DNA of 64,000 bases, taken from positions 2,323,501 to 2,387,500 of the forward strand of contig NZ_CP110644.1 in the NCBI RefSeq assembly GCF_026153515.1, read 5' to 3'. Shown here piece after piece: positions 1 to 8,100 of this stretch. The position numbers and the translations under genes were made by a program. How positions within the stretch are numbered: the stretch's first letter is position 1; each line of letters begins with the position of its first letter. The notes below the pieces were generated by a model. The model saw only the letters and a program-made list of their open reading frames with translations, did no database searches and was not told the DNA's origin. The DNA is from Pseudomonas sp. KU26590 (GTDB lineage: Bacteria > Pseudomonadota > Gammaproteobacteria > Pseudomonadales > Pseudomonadaceae).

Positions 1-1
1 C

Positions 2-592
2 GATCTGGCCGGCGAAGTGGCCGCAGGGCGCTTTCGCGAAGATCTGTTTTATCGTCTTTCGGTGTTCCCGCTCGCGTGGCAATCCTTGCGTCAGCGTCCC
101 GCCGACATTCTGCCGCTGGCCGAGCGTCTGCTGGCCAAGCACGTCAATAAAATGAAGCATGCCCCGGTGCGGCTGTCGGCCGAGGCGCAGAAGTGTCTGG
201 TCAGTTACGCCTGGCCGGGCAATGTCCGCGAGCTGGACAACGCCGTACAGCGGGCGCTGATTCTGCAGCAGGGCGGGGTGATTCAGGCCGAGGACTTTTG
301 TCTTGTCGGGCCGGTCACGTTCGCCGCAGCGCCTGCGCCTCAGGTGTCGGCACCCGCTGTCGGCGCCACGCAAGCGTCACCCGAAACAGGCAGCGGGGAA
401 GGGGCCGGCGCCCTGGGCGAAGACCTGCGTCGCCGCGAGTTCCAGATGATCATCGACACCCTTCGCGCCGAGCGCGGCCGTCGCAAAGAGGCCGCCGAAC
501 GCCTCGGTATCAGCCCGCGTACGTTGCGCTACAAGCTGGCGCAGATGCGTGATGCGGGGATGGATGTCGAAGGGTTTCTGTTTGCCTCCTGA
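2..592 (+). CDS. fleR: FleR, sigma-54-dependent flagellar response regulator (C-terminal part, start outside window)
   Basis: The reading frame is open from the window edge, so only the last ~197 residues are seen. They begin inside the AAA+ sigma-54 activation domain (GRFREDLFYRLSVFPL), continue through the WPGNVRELDNAVQRA segment at its end, and finish with a Fis-type helix-turn-helix (RRKEAAERLGISPRTLRYKL). The GTG at position 17 is internal and not the start. Identity as FleR rather than FleQ rests on position: in Pseudomonas fleQ-fleS-fleR directly precedes fliE. FleR, phosphorylated by FleS, activates the class III flagellar genes with RpoN. The receiver domain and Walker A lie outside the window. 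Confidence 0.9.
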   Translation, partial: DLAGEVAAGRFREDLFYRLSVFPLAWQSLRQRPADILPLAERLLAKHVNKMKHAPVRLSAEAQKCLVSYAWPGNVRELDNAVQRALILQQGGVIQAEDFCLVGPVTFAAAPAPQVSAPAVGATQASPETGSGEGAGALGEDLRRREFQMIIDTLRAERGRRKEAAERLGISPRTLRYKLAQMRDAGMDVEGFLFAS

Positions 593-610
593 ACCTTTGT
601 AAAAGGATCT

Positions 611-696
611 GTGGGAGCCGGCTTGCTGGCGAATGCTGAGGGTCAGACGCATCATTTTTACCTGCCCGTCGCGTTCGCCAGCAAGCCGGCTCCTGC
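611..696. repeat. REP pair, GGAGCCGGCTTGCTGGCGAA type
   Basis: Two inverted copies of a ~23-bp REP sequence (611-633 and 674-696) are separated by ~40 bp in the fleR-fliE gap. This is a typical BIME-like doublet. The same family recurs at 7007-7096 and, as single copies, around 38924 and 39696. Confidence 0.85.
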
Positions 697-764
697 GTCT
701 ATGTATCCGTCTCAATACCCATCCGAACACTTTCATCAAACGTGGCACATGGCCGCTATTGGTC

Positions 765-780
765 TGGCACCCTTGTTGCT
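765..780 (+). promoter_or_regulatory. sigma-54 promoter for fliE operon
   Basis: TGGCAC-CCTTG-TTGCT matches the -24/-12 consensus exactly, with the required 10 bp between GG and GC. It lies 61 bp upstream of the fliE start. A further TGGCAC at 743-748 has no -12 partner. It should drive fliEFGHIJ with RpoN and a FleQ/FleR-type activator. Confidence 0.85.
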
Positions 781-840
781 AATGCTTAGGTAACCGCTGA
801 ATCCGTGTCAAAAATTTGCGGCCCTTCTGAGAGAAACGTC

Positions 841-1170
841 ATGACCCAAGGTGTTGAATTTAATCGCTTGATGTTGGACATGCGCTCCATGCAAATGGAC
901 GCCATGGCTCAGCCCAAGGCAATCGCAGCGCCAGAACAGGCCGGTGCGAGCAGTTTCGCTGACATGCTCGGCATGGCAGTGAACAAGGTCAACGACACCC
1001 AGCAGGCGTCGAATCAGCTGTCGACCGCGTTCGAGATGGGCAAGAGCGGCGTGGACCTCACCGACGTGATGATCTCCTCGCAGAAAGCCAGCGTGTCGTT
1101 TCAGGCGCTGACCCAGGTACGCAACAAGCTGGTTCAGGCGTACCAAGACATCATGCAAATGCCGGTTTGA
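841..1170 (+). CDS. fliE: FliE, flagellar hook-basal body adaptor protein
   Basis: This 109-residue protein joins the MS ring to the proximal rod and is the first substrate of the flagellar export gate. The C-terminal half carries the family pattern ([53 protein letters not shown]). An open frame extends 36 bp further upstream, but the ATG at 841, preceded by GAGAAA, gives the usual family length and the usual [19 protein letters not shown] start. It is first in the fliEFGHIJ operon, 61 bp below a sigma-54 promoter and 14 bp before fliF. Confidence 0.95.
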   Translation: MTQGVEFNRLMLDMRSMQMDAMAQPKAIAAPEQAGASSFADMLGMAVNKVNDTQQASNQLSTAFEMGKSGVDLTDVMISSQKASVSFQALTQVRNKLVQAYQDIMQMPV

Positions 1171-1184
1171 GGACGATTTAAGTC

Positions 1185-2963
1185 ATGGCCGAAGCCGTCG
1201 TCGATAACGTACCCGCCAAAACGGGTGCGCCAGGAAGCAAGCCGCCGATGTTCGGCCTGGCCTTCCTGCAAAATCTCTCCGAGATGACCATGCTGCGTCA
1301 GGTCGGCCTTATGGTCGGTCTGGCTGCCAGCGTGGCGATTGGTTTCGCCGTCGTGCTTTGGTCGCAGCAGCCTGATTACAAGCCGCTCTATGGCAGCCTG
1401 TCAGGTATCGACACCAAGCAGGTGATGGACACGTTGGCCCAGGCTGACATTCCTTTCACCGTCGAGCCCAACTCCGGCGCGCTGCTGGTGAAGTCCGATG
1501 ACCTGTCCCGCGCCCGCATCAAGCTGGCCGGCGCCGGCATTGCGCAGAACGATGGCAATGTCGGTTTTGAAATCCTCGACAAGGATCAGGGTCTGGGCAC
1601 CAGTCAGTTCATGGAGGCCACTCGTTACCGTCGCGGCCTGGAAGGCGAACTGGCGCGGACCATCTCCAGCCTCAATAACGTCAAGGGCGCCCGTGTTCAC
1701 CTGGCGATTCCGAAGAGCTCGGTGTTCGTGCGTGACGATCGCAAGCCCAGCGCTTCCATTCTGGTTGAGCTGTACGCCGGTCGTTCGCTTGAGCCGGGTC
1801 AGGTGCTGGCAATCATGAACCTGGTCGCCACCAGTGTTCCTGAGCTGAACAAGTCGCAGATTTCCGTCGTCGATCAGAAGGGCAACCTGCTGTCCGATCA
1901 GGCCGAGAACTCCGAGCTGTCCATGGCCGGCAAGCAGTTCGACTACACCCGCCGCATGGAAAGCATGCTGACCCAGCGTGTGCAGAACATCCTGCAGCCA
2001 GTGCTGGGCAATGACCGCTATAAGGCAGAAGTGTCGGCAGACGTTGATTTCAGCGCCGTCGAATCCACCGCCGAAAGCTTCAATCCGGACCAGCCTGCAC
2101 TGCGCAGCGAGCAGACGGTCAACGAACAACGCTCCAGCAGCAGCGGTCCGCAAGGCGTGCCGGGTGCACTGAGCAACCAGCCGCCAGGCCCGGCGACTGC
2201 GCCACAGAACGCCGCCGCCGGTGCTGCCGGTGCCGCAGGCGCCATTGCTGCGGGACAACCGCTGCTGGACGCCAACGGTCAACAGATCATGGACCCGGCC
2301 ACTGGCCAGCCGATGCTGGCGCCGTTCCCGGCCGACAAGCGTAACCAGTCGACCAAGAACTTCGAGCTCGACCGTTCCATCAGCCACACCAAGCAGCAGC
2401 AGGGCAAGGTCAATCGCCTGTCGGTTGCGGTGGTGGTCGATGATCAGGTCAAGGTCAACCCGGCCAACGGCGAGACGACAATGATCCCGTGGACCGCCGA
2501 TCAACTGGCGCGCTTCACCCGTCTGGTGCAGGACGCCGTCGGCTTCGATGCCAGCCGTGGCGACAGCGTCAGCGTGATCAACGTGCCGTTCTCCACCGAT
2601 CGCGGCGAAGTGATCCCGGACATTCCGTTCTACTCGCAGTCGTGGTTCTGGGACATCGTCAAACAGGCCATGGGCGTGCTGTTCATCCTGGTGCTGGTGT
2701 TCGGCGTGCTGCGTCCGGTGCTCAAGGGCATCACCAACCCGCAAGGCAAGCGCCTCGAGGGCGACTCCGAGCTGGGCGGCATGGTCGGGATGGACGGTGA
2801 ATTGTCAAACGACCGCGTCAGTCTGGGCGGTCCGCAAAGTATTCTGTTGCCGAGCCCTACCGAGGGTTATGACGCACAGCTCAACGCAATCAAGAGCCTT
2901 GTGGCCGAGGACCCGGCGCGTGTAGCCCAGGTCGTCAAAGAGTGGATCAACGCTGATGAGTGA
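1185..2963 (+). CDS. fliF: FliF, flagellar MS-ring protein
   Basis: 592 residues, the normal length. FliF oligomerises in the inner membrane to form the MS ring on which the C ring and export gate assemble. A first membrane segment (~residues 37-58) is followed by the YscJ/FliF periplasmic ring-building domain (DYKPLYGSLSGIDTKQVMDT onward). A Gly/Ala/Pro-rich insert lies near residues 320-380. A second membrane segment (~490-510, VLFILVLVFGVL) precedes the cytoplasmic FliG-binding tail ending LVAEDPARVAQVVKEWINAD. The gene ends 8 bp inside fliG, suggesting translational coupling. Confidence 0.97.
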   Translation: MAEAVVDNVPAKTGAPGSKPPMFGLAFLQNLSEMTMLRQVGLMVGLAASVAIGFAVVLWSQQPDYKPLYGSLSGIDTKQVMDTLAQADIPFTVEPNSGALLVKSDDLSRARIKLAGAGIAQNDGNVGFEILDKDQGLGTSQFMEATRYRRGLEGELARTISSLNNVKGARVHLAIPKSSVFVRDDRKPSASILVELYAGRSLEPGQVLAIMNLVATSVPELNKSQISVVDQKGNLLSDQAENSELSMAGKQFDYTRRMESMLTQRVQNILQPVLGNDRYKAEVSADVDFSAVESTAESFNPDQPALRSEQTVNEQRSSSSGPQGVPGALSNQPPGPATAPQNAAAGAAGAAGAIAAGQPLLDANGQQIMDPATGQPMLAPFPADKRNQSTKNFELDRSISHTKQQQGKVNRLSVAVVVDDQVKVNPANGETTMIPWTADQLARFTRLVQDAVGFDASRGDSVSVINVPFSTDRGEVIPDIPFYSQSWFWDIVKQAMGVLFILVLVFGVLRPVLKGITNPQGKRLEGDSELGGMVGMDGELSNDRVSLGGPQSILLPSPTEGYDAQLNAIKSLVAEDPARVAQVVKEWINADE

Positions 2964-3972
2964 TAGAGCTGCTGCGCTTAAATTGAGCCGCGTGGATAAA
3001 GCCGCGATCCTGCTCCTCACCCTGGGTGAGACGGACGCCGCGCAGGTCCTGCGCCACATGGGCCCCAAAGAGGTTCAGCGGGTGGGCGTGGCCATGGCAC
3101 AGATGCGCAATGTGCACCGCGAGCAGGTCGAGCAGGTGATGAGCGAGTTCGTCGACGTGGTCGGTGACCAGACCGGCGTCGGCATCGGCTCGGACGGCTA
3201 TATCCGCAAGATGCTCACCCAGGCACTGGGCGAGGACAAGGCCAACGGCCTGATCGACCGGATCCTGCTGGGCGGCAACACCAGCGGTCTCGACAGCCTG
3301 AAGTGGATGGAACCGCGCGCGGTGGCCGACGTCATCCGTTTCGAGCACCCGCAGATTCAAGCGATCGTCGTCGCCTACCTGGACGCCGATCAGGCCGGTG
3401 AAGTGCTCAGCCATTTCGACCACAAAGTGCGCCTGGACATCATCCTGCGCGTGTCGTCGTTGAACACCGTGCAGCCGGCGGCGCTCAAAGAACTGAACCA
3501 GATCCTCGAGAAGCAGTTCTCGGGCAACGCCAACACGTCGCGTACCACCCTGGGTGGTATCAAGCGTGCGGCGGATATCATGAACTTCCTCGACAGCTCG
3601 ATCGAAGGCCAGCTCATGGATTCGATCCGCGAAGTGGACGAAGACCTGTCGACGCAGATCGAAGACCTTATGTTTGTCTTCAACAACCTGTCCGACGTCG
3701 ACGACCGCGGTATTCAGGCCTTGCTGCGCGAAGTCTCCTCCGATGTGCTGGTACTGGCACTGAAGGGCTCCGACGACGCCATCAAGGAAAAGATTTTCAA
3801 GAACATGTCCAAACGTGCCGCCGAACTGCTGCGCGACGACCTGGAAGCCAAAGGCCCGGTTCGCGTCAGCGATGTGGAAGGCGCCCAGAAAGAAATTCTC
3901 ACCATTGCCCGTCGTATGGCGGAGGCCGGGGAGATCGTTCTTGGCGGCAAAGGTGGCGAGGAAATGATTTAA
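2956..3972 (+). CDS. fliG: FliG, flagellar motor switch protein
   Basis: 338 residues, full length. FliG forms the rotor face of the C ring that contacts the stator and reverses rotation when FliM binds CheY-P. The N-terminal domain (KAAILLLTLGETDAAQVLRH) binds the FliF tail. The middle domain carries EHPQIQAIVVAYL, the EHPQ motif that contacts FliM. The C-terminal domain holds the charged torque helix (QIEDLMFVFNNLSDVDDRGI, RDDLEAKGPVRVSDVE). The start overlaps the fliF end by 8 bp; fliH follows after 15 bp. Confidence 0.97.
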   Translation: MSDRAAALKLSRVDKAAILLLTLGETDAAQVLRHMGPKEVQRVGVAMAQMRNVHREQVEQVMSEFVDVVGDQTGVGIGSDGYIRKMLTQALGEDKANGLIDRILLGGNTSGLDSLKWMEPRAVADVIRFEHPQIQAIVVAYLDADQAGEVLSHFDHKVRLDIILRVSSLNTVQPAALKELNQILEKQFSGNANTSRTTLGGIKRAADIMNFLDSSIEGQLMDSIREVDEDLSTQIEDLMFVFNNLSDVDDRGIQALLREVSSDVLVLALKGSDDAIKEKIFKNMSKRAAELLRDDLEAKGPVRVSDVEGAQKEILTIARRMAEAGEIVLGGKGGEEMI

Positions 3973-3987
3973 GCCCAGGTGCCGTTG

Positions 3988-4803
3988 ATGTCCAGCTCCG
4001 ATAAAGCACCACCCAGTGAGCTCATCCGCGCACAGGATTTGCGCGGGATTGACGTCTGGGCCTTGCCCAGCTTCGATCCGCTCGTCGAGAAGCCCGAGCC
4101 GGAACCGGTGGTCGAGGAAGCCGAGCTCGCCGAAAGCCAGGAAGTGCCGCTGGAGGAAGTCCAGCCGATGACCCTCGAAGAGTTGGAAAGCATCCGTCAG
4201 GACGCCTACAACGAGGGGTTCGCCATCGGCGAAAAAGAGGGTTTTCACAGCACCCAGCTCAAGGTTCGTCAGGAAGCGGAAGTGGCTCTGGCGGCCAAGC
4301 TCGACAGCATGGAAGTCCTCATGGGGCATCTGTTCGAACCCATCGCCGACCAGGACGCGCAGATCGAGAAATCGATGGTGTCACTGGTCGAGCATGTGGT
4401 CCGCCAGGTCATCCAGCGCGAGCTGAAAACCGACTCCAGCCAGATTGGCACGGTGCTGCGCGAAGCGTTGCGGCTGCTGCCGATGGGCGCAGCCAACGTG
4501 CGCATTCTGATCAACCCGCAAGACTTTGCGCTGGTCAAAGCCATGCGTGAGCGTCACGAAGAAACCTGGCGCATCCTCGAGGACGAGACACTTCAACCCG
4601 GCGGTTGCCGGGTCGAGAGCGAGCACAGCCGCATCGACGCCACGGTCGAGGCGCGCATCAGCCAGGCCCTCGGGAAAATGTTCGATCAGTTGCACGAGCA
4701 GGCCCTGCACCCGGCGCCGCCGGATGTGACCATCGAACTGGAAGAGGCGATCCAGAGCGCCGAGAAAACCACTTACCCGCTGGGTGCTGTCGATGCGCCT
4801 TGA
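3988..4803 (+). CDS. fliH: FliH, flagellar export ATPase regulator
   Basis: 271 residues from ATG 3988; a GTG nine bases earlier is in frame, but CCAGG at 3975-3979 is better spaced for the ATG and [20 protein letters not shown] resembles other Pseudomonas FliH starts. FliH dimers hold the FliI ATPase inactive and dock it at the export gate. An acidic N-terminal stretch, a glycine-containing helix ([15 protein letters not shown]) and the FliH/YscL C-terminal domain (~120-230, with [16 protein letters not shown]) are visible. It overlaps fliI by 11 bp. Confidence 0.93.
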   Translation: MSSSDKAPPSELIRAQDLRGIDVWALPSFDPLVEKPEPEPVVEEAELAESQEVPLEEVQPMTLEELESIRQDAYNEGFAIGEKEGFHSTQLKVRQEAEVALAAKLDSMEVLMGHLFEPIADQDAQIEKSMVSLVEHVVRQVIQRELKTDSSQIGTVLREALRLLPMGAANVRILINPQDFALVKAMRERHEETWRILEDETLQPGGCRVESEHSRIDATVEARISQALGKMFDQLHEQALHPAPPDVTIELEEAIQSAEKTTYPLGAVDAP

Positions 4804-6151
4804 ACGCACCAGTTTCGCCAAGCGCCTGAGCACCTATCCCGAGGCCATTTCCCTGCCTGCGCAGCCGATCGTCGAAGGACGACTGCTGCGCATGGTCGGC
4901 CTGACCCTCGAGGCCGAGGGCCTGCGCGCAGCCATGGGCAGCCGCTGCATGGTGATCAACGACGGCAGTCATCATGCGGTTGAGGTTGAAGCCGAAGTCA
5001 TGGGCTTCTCTGGCGGCAAGGTGTTCCTGATGCCGGTCGGCAGCGTCTCCGGCATTGCGCCGGGCGCCCGCGTCGTTCCGCTGCCGGACACCGGCCGTCT
5101 GCCGATGGGCATGACCATGCTCGGCCGCGTCCTCGACGGCGCCGGTCGCCCCCTCGACGGCAAGGGCGGCATGAAAGCCGAGGACTGGGTGCCGATGGAC
5201 GGCCCGACCATCAACCCGCTGAATCGCAACCCGATCAGCCAGCCGCTGGACGTAGGCATCCGTTGTATCAACGGTTTGTTGACGGTCGGGCGCGGTCAGC
5301 GTCTGGGCCTGTTCGCCGGTACCGGCGTGGGCAAGAGCGTGCTGCTGGGGATGATGACCCGCTTCACCGAGGCCGACATCATCGTCGTCGGGCTGATCGG
5401 CGAACGGGGTCGCGAGGTGAAGGAATTCATCGAACACAGCCTGGGCGAGGAGGGTCTCAAGCGTTCGGTTGTTGTGGCTTCTCCGGCGGATGACGCGCCC
5501 TTGATGCGGCTGCGCGCGGCGATGTATTGCACGCGCATCGCCGAATATTTTCGCGACAAGGGCAAGAACGTCCTGTTGCTGATGGATTCGCTGACGCGTT
5601 TCGCCCAGGCCCAGCGGGAAATCGCCTTGGCCATCGGCGAGCCGCCTGCGACCAAGGGTTATCCGCCGTCCGTGTTCGCCAAGCTGCCCAAGCTGGTGGA
5701 ACGCGCCGGTAACGCCGAGGCGGGCGGTGGCTCGATCACCGCGTTCTATACCGTTTTGTCAGAAGGCGACGACCAGCAGGACCCGATCGCCGACTCGGCC
5801 CGGGGCGTGCTCGACGGCCACATCGTACTGTCGCGCCGGCTGGCCGAGGAAGGCCATTACCCGGCCATCGACATCGAAGCGTCGATCAGCCGGGTGATGC
5901 CGTCCGTGGTCGATCCGCAGCACATGGTTCAGGCGCAGTATTTCAAGCAGTTGTGGTCGCGTTATCAGCAGAGCCGCGATTTGATCAGCGTCGGCGCCTA
6001 CGTGGCCGGCGGCGATCGCGAGACTGACCTGGCGATTTCGCTGCAGCCTCAGTTGGTGAAGTATTTGCGCCAGGGCTTGACGGAGAACGAGAGCATGCAG
6101 AGCAGTGAGGAGCAGTTGGCGAAGATTTTCAATCCTCAGGCCGGCGGTTAA
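4793..6151 (+). CDS. fliI: FliI, flagellum-specific export ATPase
   Basis: 452 residues from ATG 4793 ([12 protein letters not shown]); an in-frame GTG at 4784 is less likely. FliI is the F1-beta-like hexameric ATPase that powers unloading of export substrates. Walker A is [17 protein letters not shown], Walker B is [20 protein letters not shown], and the family stretch [20 protein letters not shown] follows. It overlaps fliH by 11 bp and fliJ follows 6 bp later, matching the FliH-FliI-FliJ ATPase complex. Confidence 0.97.
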   Translation: MRLERTSFAKRLSTYPEAISLPAQPIVEGRLLRMVGLTLEAEGLRAAMGSRCMVINDGSHHAVEVEAEVMGFSGGKVFLMPVGSVSGIAPGARVVPLPDTGRLPMGMTMLGRVLDGAGRPLDGKGGMKAEDWVPMDGPTINPLNRNPISQPLDVGIRCINGLLTVGRGQRLGLFAGTGVGKSVLLGMMTRFTEADIIVVGLIGERGREVKEFIEHSLGEEGLKRSVVVASPADDAPLMRLRAAMYCTRIAEYFRDKGKNVLLLMDSLTRFAQAQREIALAIGEPPATKGYPPSVFAKLPKLVERAGNAEAGGGSITAFYTVLSEGDDQQDPIADSARGVLDGHIVLSRRLAEEGHYPAIDIEASISRVMPSVVDPQHMVQAQYFKQLWSRYQQSRDLISVGAYVAGGDRETDLAISLQPQLVKYLRQGLTENESMQSSEEQLAKIFNPQAGG

Positions 6152-6157
6152 TCGGTT

Positions 6158-6607
6158 ATGGCTCTCAGTCGCGCAGCCCGTCTGGCGCCGGTGGTCGATA
6201 TGGCCGAGAAGGTCGAGAAGGCCGCCGTGCAGCGCCTGGGGCATTTTCAGGGTCAGGTTCGGCTGGCCGAGGCGAAGCTGGGCGAGCTGGATAAATTTCG
6301 TTCTGATTATCAGCAGCAGTGGATCGACAAGGGCGCCCATGGGGTGTCGGGTCAATGGTTGATGAATTATCAGCGCTTTCTCAATCAGTTGGAGACGGCG
6401 GTGGCGCAGCAGCGCCAGAGTCTGGCGTGGCATGAGAATAATCTGAACAAGGCGCGCGGCGAGTGGCAGAAGGCGTATGCGCGGGTGGAGGGGCTGCGTA
6501 AGTTGGTGCAGCGGTATATCGATGAGGCGCGTGCGCTGGAAGATAAACGCGAGCAGAAGTTGTTGGATGAGTTGGTACAGAGGTTGCCCAGGACCGAGCA
6601 GTTTTAA
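6158..6607 (+). CDS. fliJ: FliJ, flagellar export chaperone/ATPase stalk protein
   Basis: 149 residues, nearly all heptad-rich helix (RLAPVVDMAEKVEKAAVQRL, QRQSLAWHENNLNKARGEWQ, KLVQRYIDEARALEDKREQK), as expected for the gamma-subunit-like antiparallel coiled coil that inserts in the FliI ring and contacts FlhA. Sequence conservation in the family is low, so the call leans on length, coiled coil and position as last gene of fliEFGHIJ. A long repeat element begins right after its stop. Confidence 0.92.
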   Translation: MALSRAARLAPVVDMAEKVEKAAVQRLGHFQGQVRLAEAKLGELDKFRSDYQQQWIDKGAHGVSGQWLMNYQRFLNQLETAVAQQRQSLAWHENNLNKARGEWQKAYARVEGLRKLVQRYIDEARALEDKREQKLLDELVQRLPRTEQF

Positions 6608-6608
6608 G

Positions 6609-6917
6609 AGATCAAGATCAAGATCAAGATCAACGGCATCTGCCTGGGGGCAGATTGTTTCGCCTTCGGCGAGTTACTTTTAAAAAGCACTAAAAGTAAC
6701 CAAAAGTGCCTGCTACTGGTTTGGCCCTCCTGCGTCGGGTTCCCTCACTCCGGTCTTGCTCCGTGGGCCCGCGCCGAACGGACATCCATGTCCTGACGGC
6801 GCTCTCGCCGCATCCATGCGGCTCGGCCCACTGCGCAAAACCTGCGCTCGGCCTGCACCCAAGTCGCGTTTTGTGGTGTTTGGGCTGGCGTGGGAGAAGA
6901 TCAAAAGCAAAGCAAAG
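6609..6917 (+). repeat. Long (~290 bp) hairpin-rich intergenic repeat, copy 1 (plus orientation)
   Basis: It starts with a GATCAA hexamer run and then shows successive inverted repeats: CTGCC/GGCAG, TTCGCC/GGCGAG, GCACT/AGTGC, GGACATCCATGTCC and GCCGCATCCATGCGGC. Six related copies occur in the window (7427, 17903, 18500, 23268, 49582, 50548). Short open frames within it are a by-product of the repeat. It forms an inverted pair with the copy at 7427-7707. Confidence 0.85.
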
Positions 6918-7006
6918 TAATGGTAGGGCTGAAGGGTATTGGTGAATGATCGGGCTGGAAATAACCGGCGCTTTTCGGCTAGCGCGTAGAAGATGGGTAT
7001 GAGGTC

Positions 7007-7096
7007 TGTAGGAGCCGGCTTGCTGGCGAACGCGGTTGATCATTCACTGCTGTGGTGCCTGGCCGGACGCTTTCGCCAGCAAGCCGGCTCCTACAG
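7007..7096. repeat. REP pair, GGAGCCGGCTTGCTGGCGAA type
   Basis: Inverted copies face each other across ~40 bp in the fliJ-hsbA gap, the same family and layout as at 611-696. The gap (6608-7797) holds no gene that I can support; it consists of long repeat copies 1 and 2 with REP-like elements between them. Confidence 0.85.
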
Positions 7097-7172
7097 GGAA
7101 ATTGCATCCGATCATTGAAAATGTACGAAAGGCCACCGAATCAACGCGCGCACCCGTAGGACCGGCTTCGCT

Positions 7173-7306
7173 GATCGTTCCCACGCTCTGCGTGGGAATG
7201 CCGCCCAGAACGCTCCGCGTTCCGCAGTCGCCGCAAATTTCGCCCCCTGCGCCAGGTGACGCAGAGCGTCAGGGGATGCATTCCCACGCGGAGCGTGGGA
7301 ACGATC
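7173..7306. repeat. Inverted repeat of the GATCGTTCCCACGC type
   Basis: GATCGTTCCCACGCTCTGCG at the left end is mirrored by a GCGTGGGAACGATC end at the right, ~80 bp apart, with further partial copies (CGCTCCGCG) inside. Similar elements are at 18303-18433, 50333-50463 and, as a half, near 22985. Confidence 0.85.
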
Positions 7307-7317
7307 ACGGACCAAAG

Positions 7318-7386
7318 GCTTCCCGGCTAAAGCCGGTCCTACAAAGCACCGCGTACACCCTGTAGGACCGGCTTTAGCCGGGAAGC
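7318..7386. repeat. REP pair, GTAGGACCGGCTTTAGCCGG type
   Basis: Convergent copies (GCTTCCCGGCTAAAGCCGGT at the left, its inverse at the right) are separated by ~20 bp. This is the commonest short REP family in the window. Confidence 0.85.
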
Positions 7387-7426
7387 TCTTGATGTGTTTC
7401 TACTTCTAATCTGCTTCTGATCTGCT

Positions 7427-7707
7427 TTTGATTTTCGTACACAAAAAGCCCAAACACCGCCAATCGCGACTTGGGTGCAGGCCGAACGCAGACGACGCGG
7501 AGTGGGCCGAGCCGCATGGATGCGGCGAGAGCGCCGTCAGGACATGGATGTCCGTTCGGCGCGGGCCCACGGAGCGTCGTCGGAGTGAGGGAACCCGACG
7601 AAGTCGGGCCTAGCCAGGAGCAAGCACCCTTGGTTACTTGGGGTGCTTTTCCAAGTAACTCGCCGAAGGCGAAACGATCTGCCGTTAGGCAGATGCTCTT
7701 GATCCTG
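7427..7707 (-). repeat. Long hairpin-rich intergenic repeat, copy 2 (minus orientation)
   Basis: Inverse of copy 1. Read on the plus strand it has GCCGCATGGATGCGGC and GGACATGGATGTCC hairpins, then GCACCC/GGGTGC and CTGCCGTTAGGCAG. It ends ~90 bp before hsbA. Confidence 0.85.
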
Positions 7708-7797
7708 AAACCCAAGTAAAAGCTAACCATTTGCCACGCCTCACAAGGGCTGCTAAAACTCAAGCGTCTGGCGCTGTTTCATACAAGGAATTTGCCA

Positions 7798-8100
7798 ATG
7801 TCAGTAACCTCCGAACGCTCCGCCGATGGCCAAGAGCTGACCATCACCATCAAGGGACGCTTCGACTTTTCGACGCACCAGGATTTTCGCGGCGCCTACG
7901 AAAGAGAAAACCAGGCCAAGCGCTATACGGTTGACCTCACCGGCACAACTTACCTCGACAGCTCCGCGCTGGGCATGCTCCTCCTGCTGCGCGACCATGC
8001 CGGTGGCGAGAGAGCCGAAGTCCAGCTGGTCAACTGCAACGCCGACGTCCACAAAATCCTTACCATCTCCAACTTCTCCAAACTCTTCAAAATCGTCTGA
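7798..8100 (+). CDS. hsbA: HsbA-like anti-anti-sigma factor (STAS domain)
   Basis: 100 residues forming one STAS domain: ELTITIKGRFDFSTHQDF, then the phosphorylatable-serine loop TTYLDSSALGMLLLLRD. ATG 7798 follows AAGGA at 7785. Order hsbA-hsbR-hptB next to fliK matches P. aeruginosa PA3347-PA3346-PA3345 in content. There HsbA, when unphosphorylated, binds the anti-sigma factor FlgM or a diguanylate cyclase and shifts cells between swimming and biofilm. The stop overlaps the hsbR start by one base. The assignment is from domain and operon context. Confidence 0.85.
   Translation: MSVTSERSADGQELTITIKGRFDFSTHQDFRGAYERENQAKRYTVDLTGTTYLDSSALGMLLLLRDHAGGERAEVQLVNCNADVHKILTISNFSKLFKIV

Noticed and set aside
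16..592. fleR start at GTG 17
   Set aside because: The codon lies inside the conserved AAA+ domain and the frame is open to the window edge.
1401..2744. Long open frame on the minus strand opposite fliF (447 residues), and similar ones opposite fliG, flhA, cheA and others
   Set aside because: High GC content gives long antisense frames. Their products are His/Gln/Arg-rich with no recognisable domain, while the plus strand encodes full-length conserved proteins.
7700..7797. sigma-54 or sigma-28 promoter before hsbA
   Set aside because: TGGCGC at 7769 has no GC at -12 and TCAAGCG has no GCCGATAA partner; the promoter of hsbA could not be assigned.
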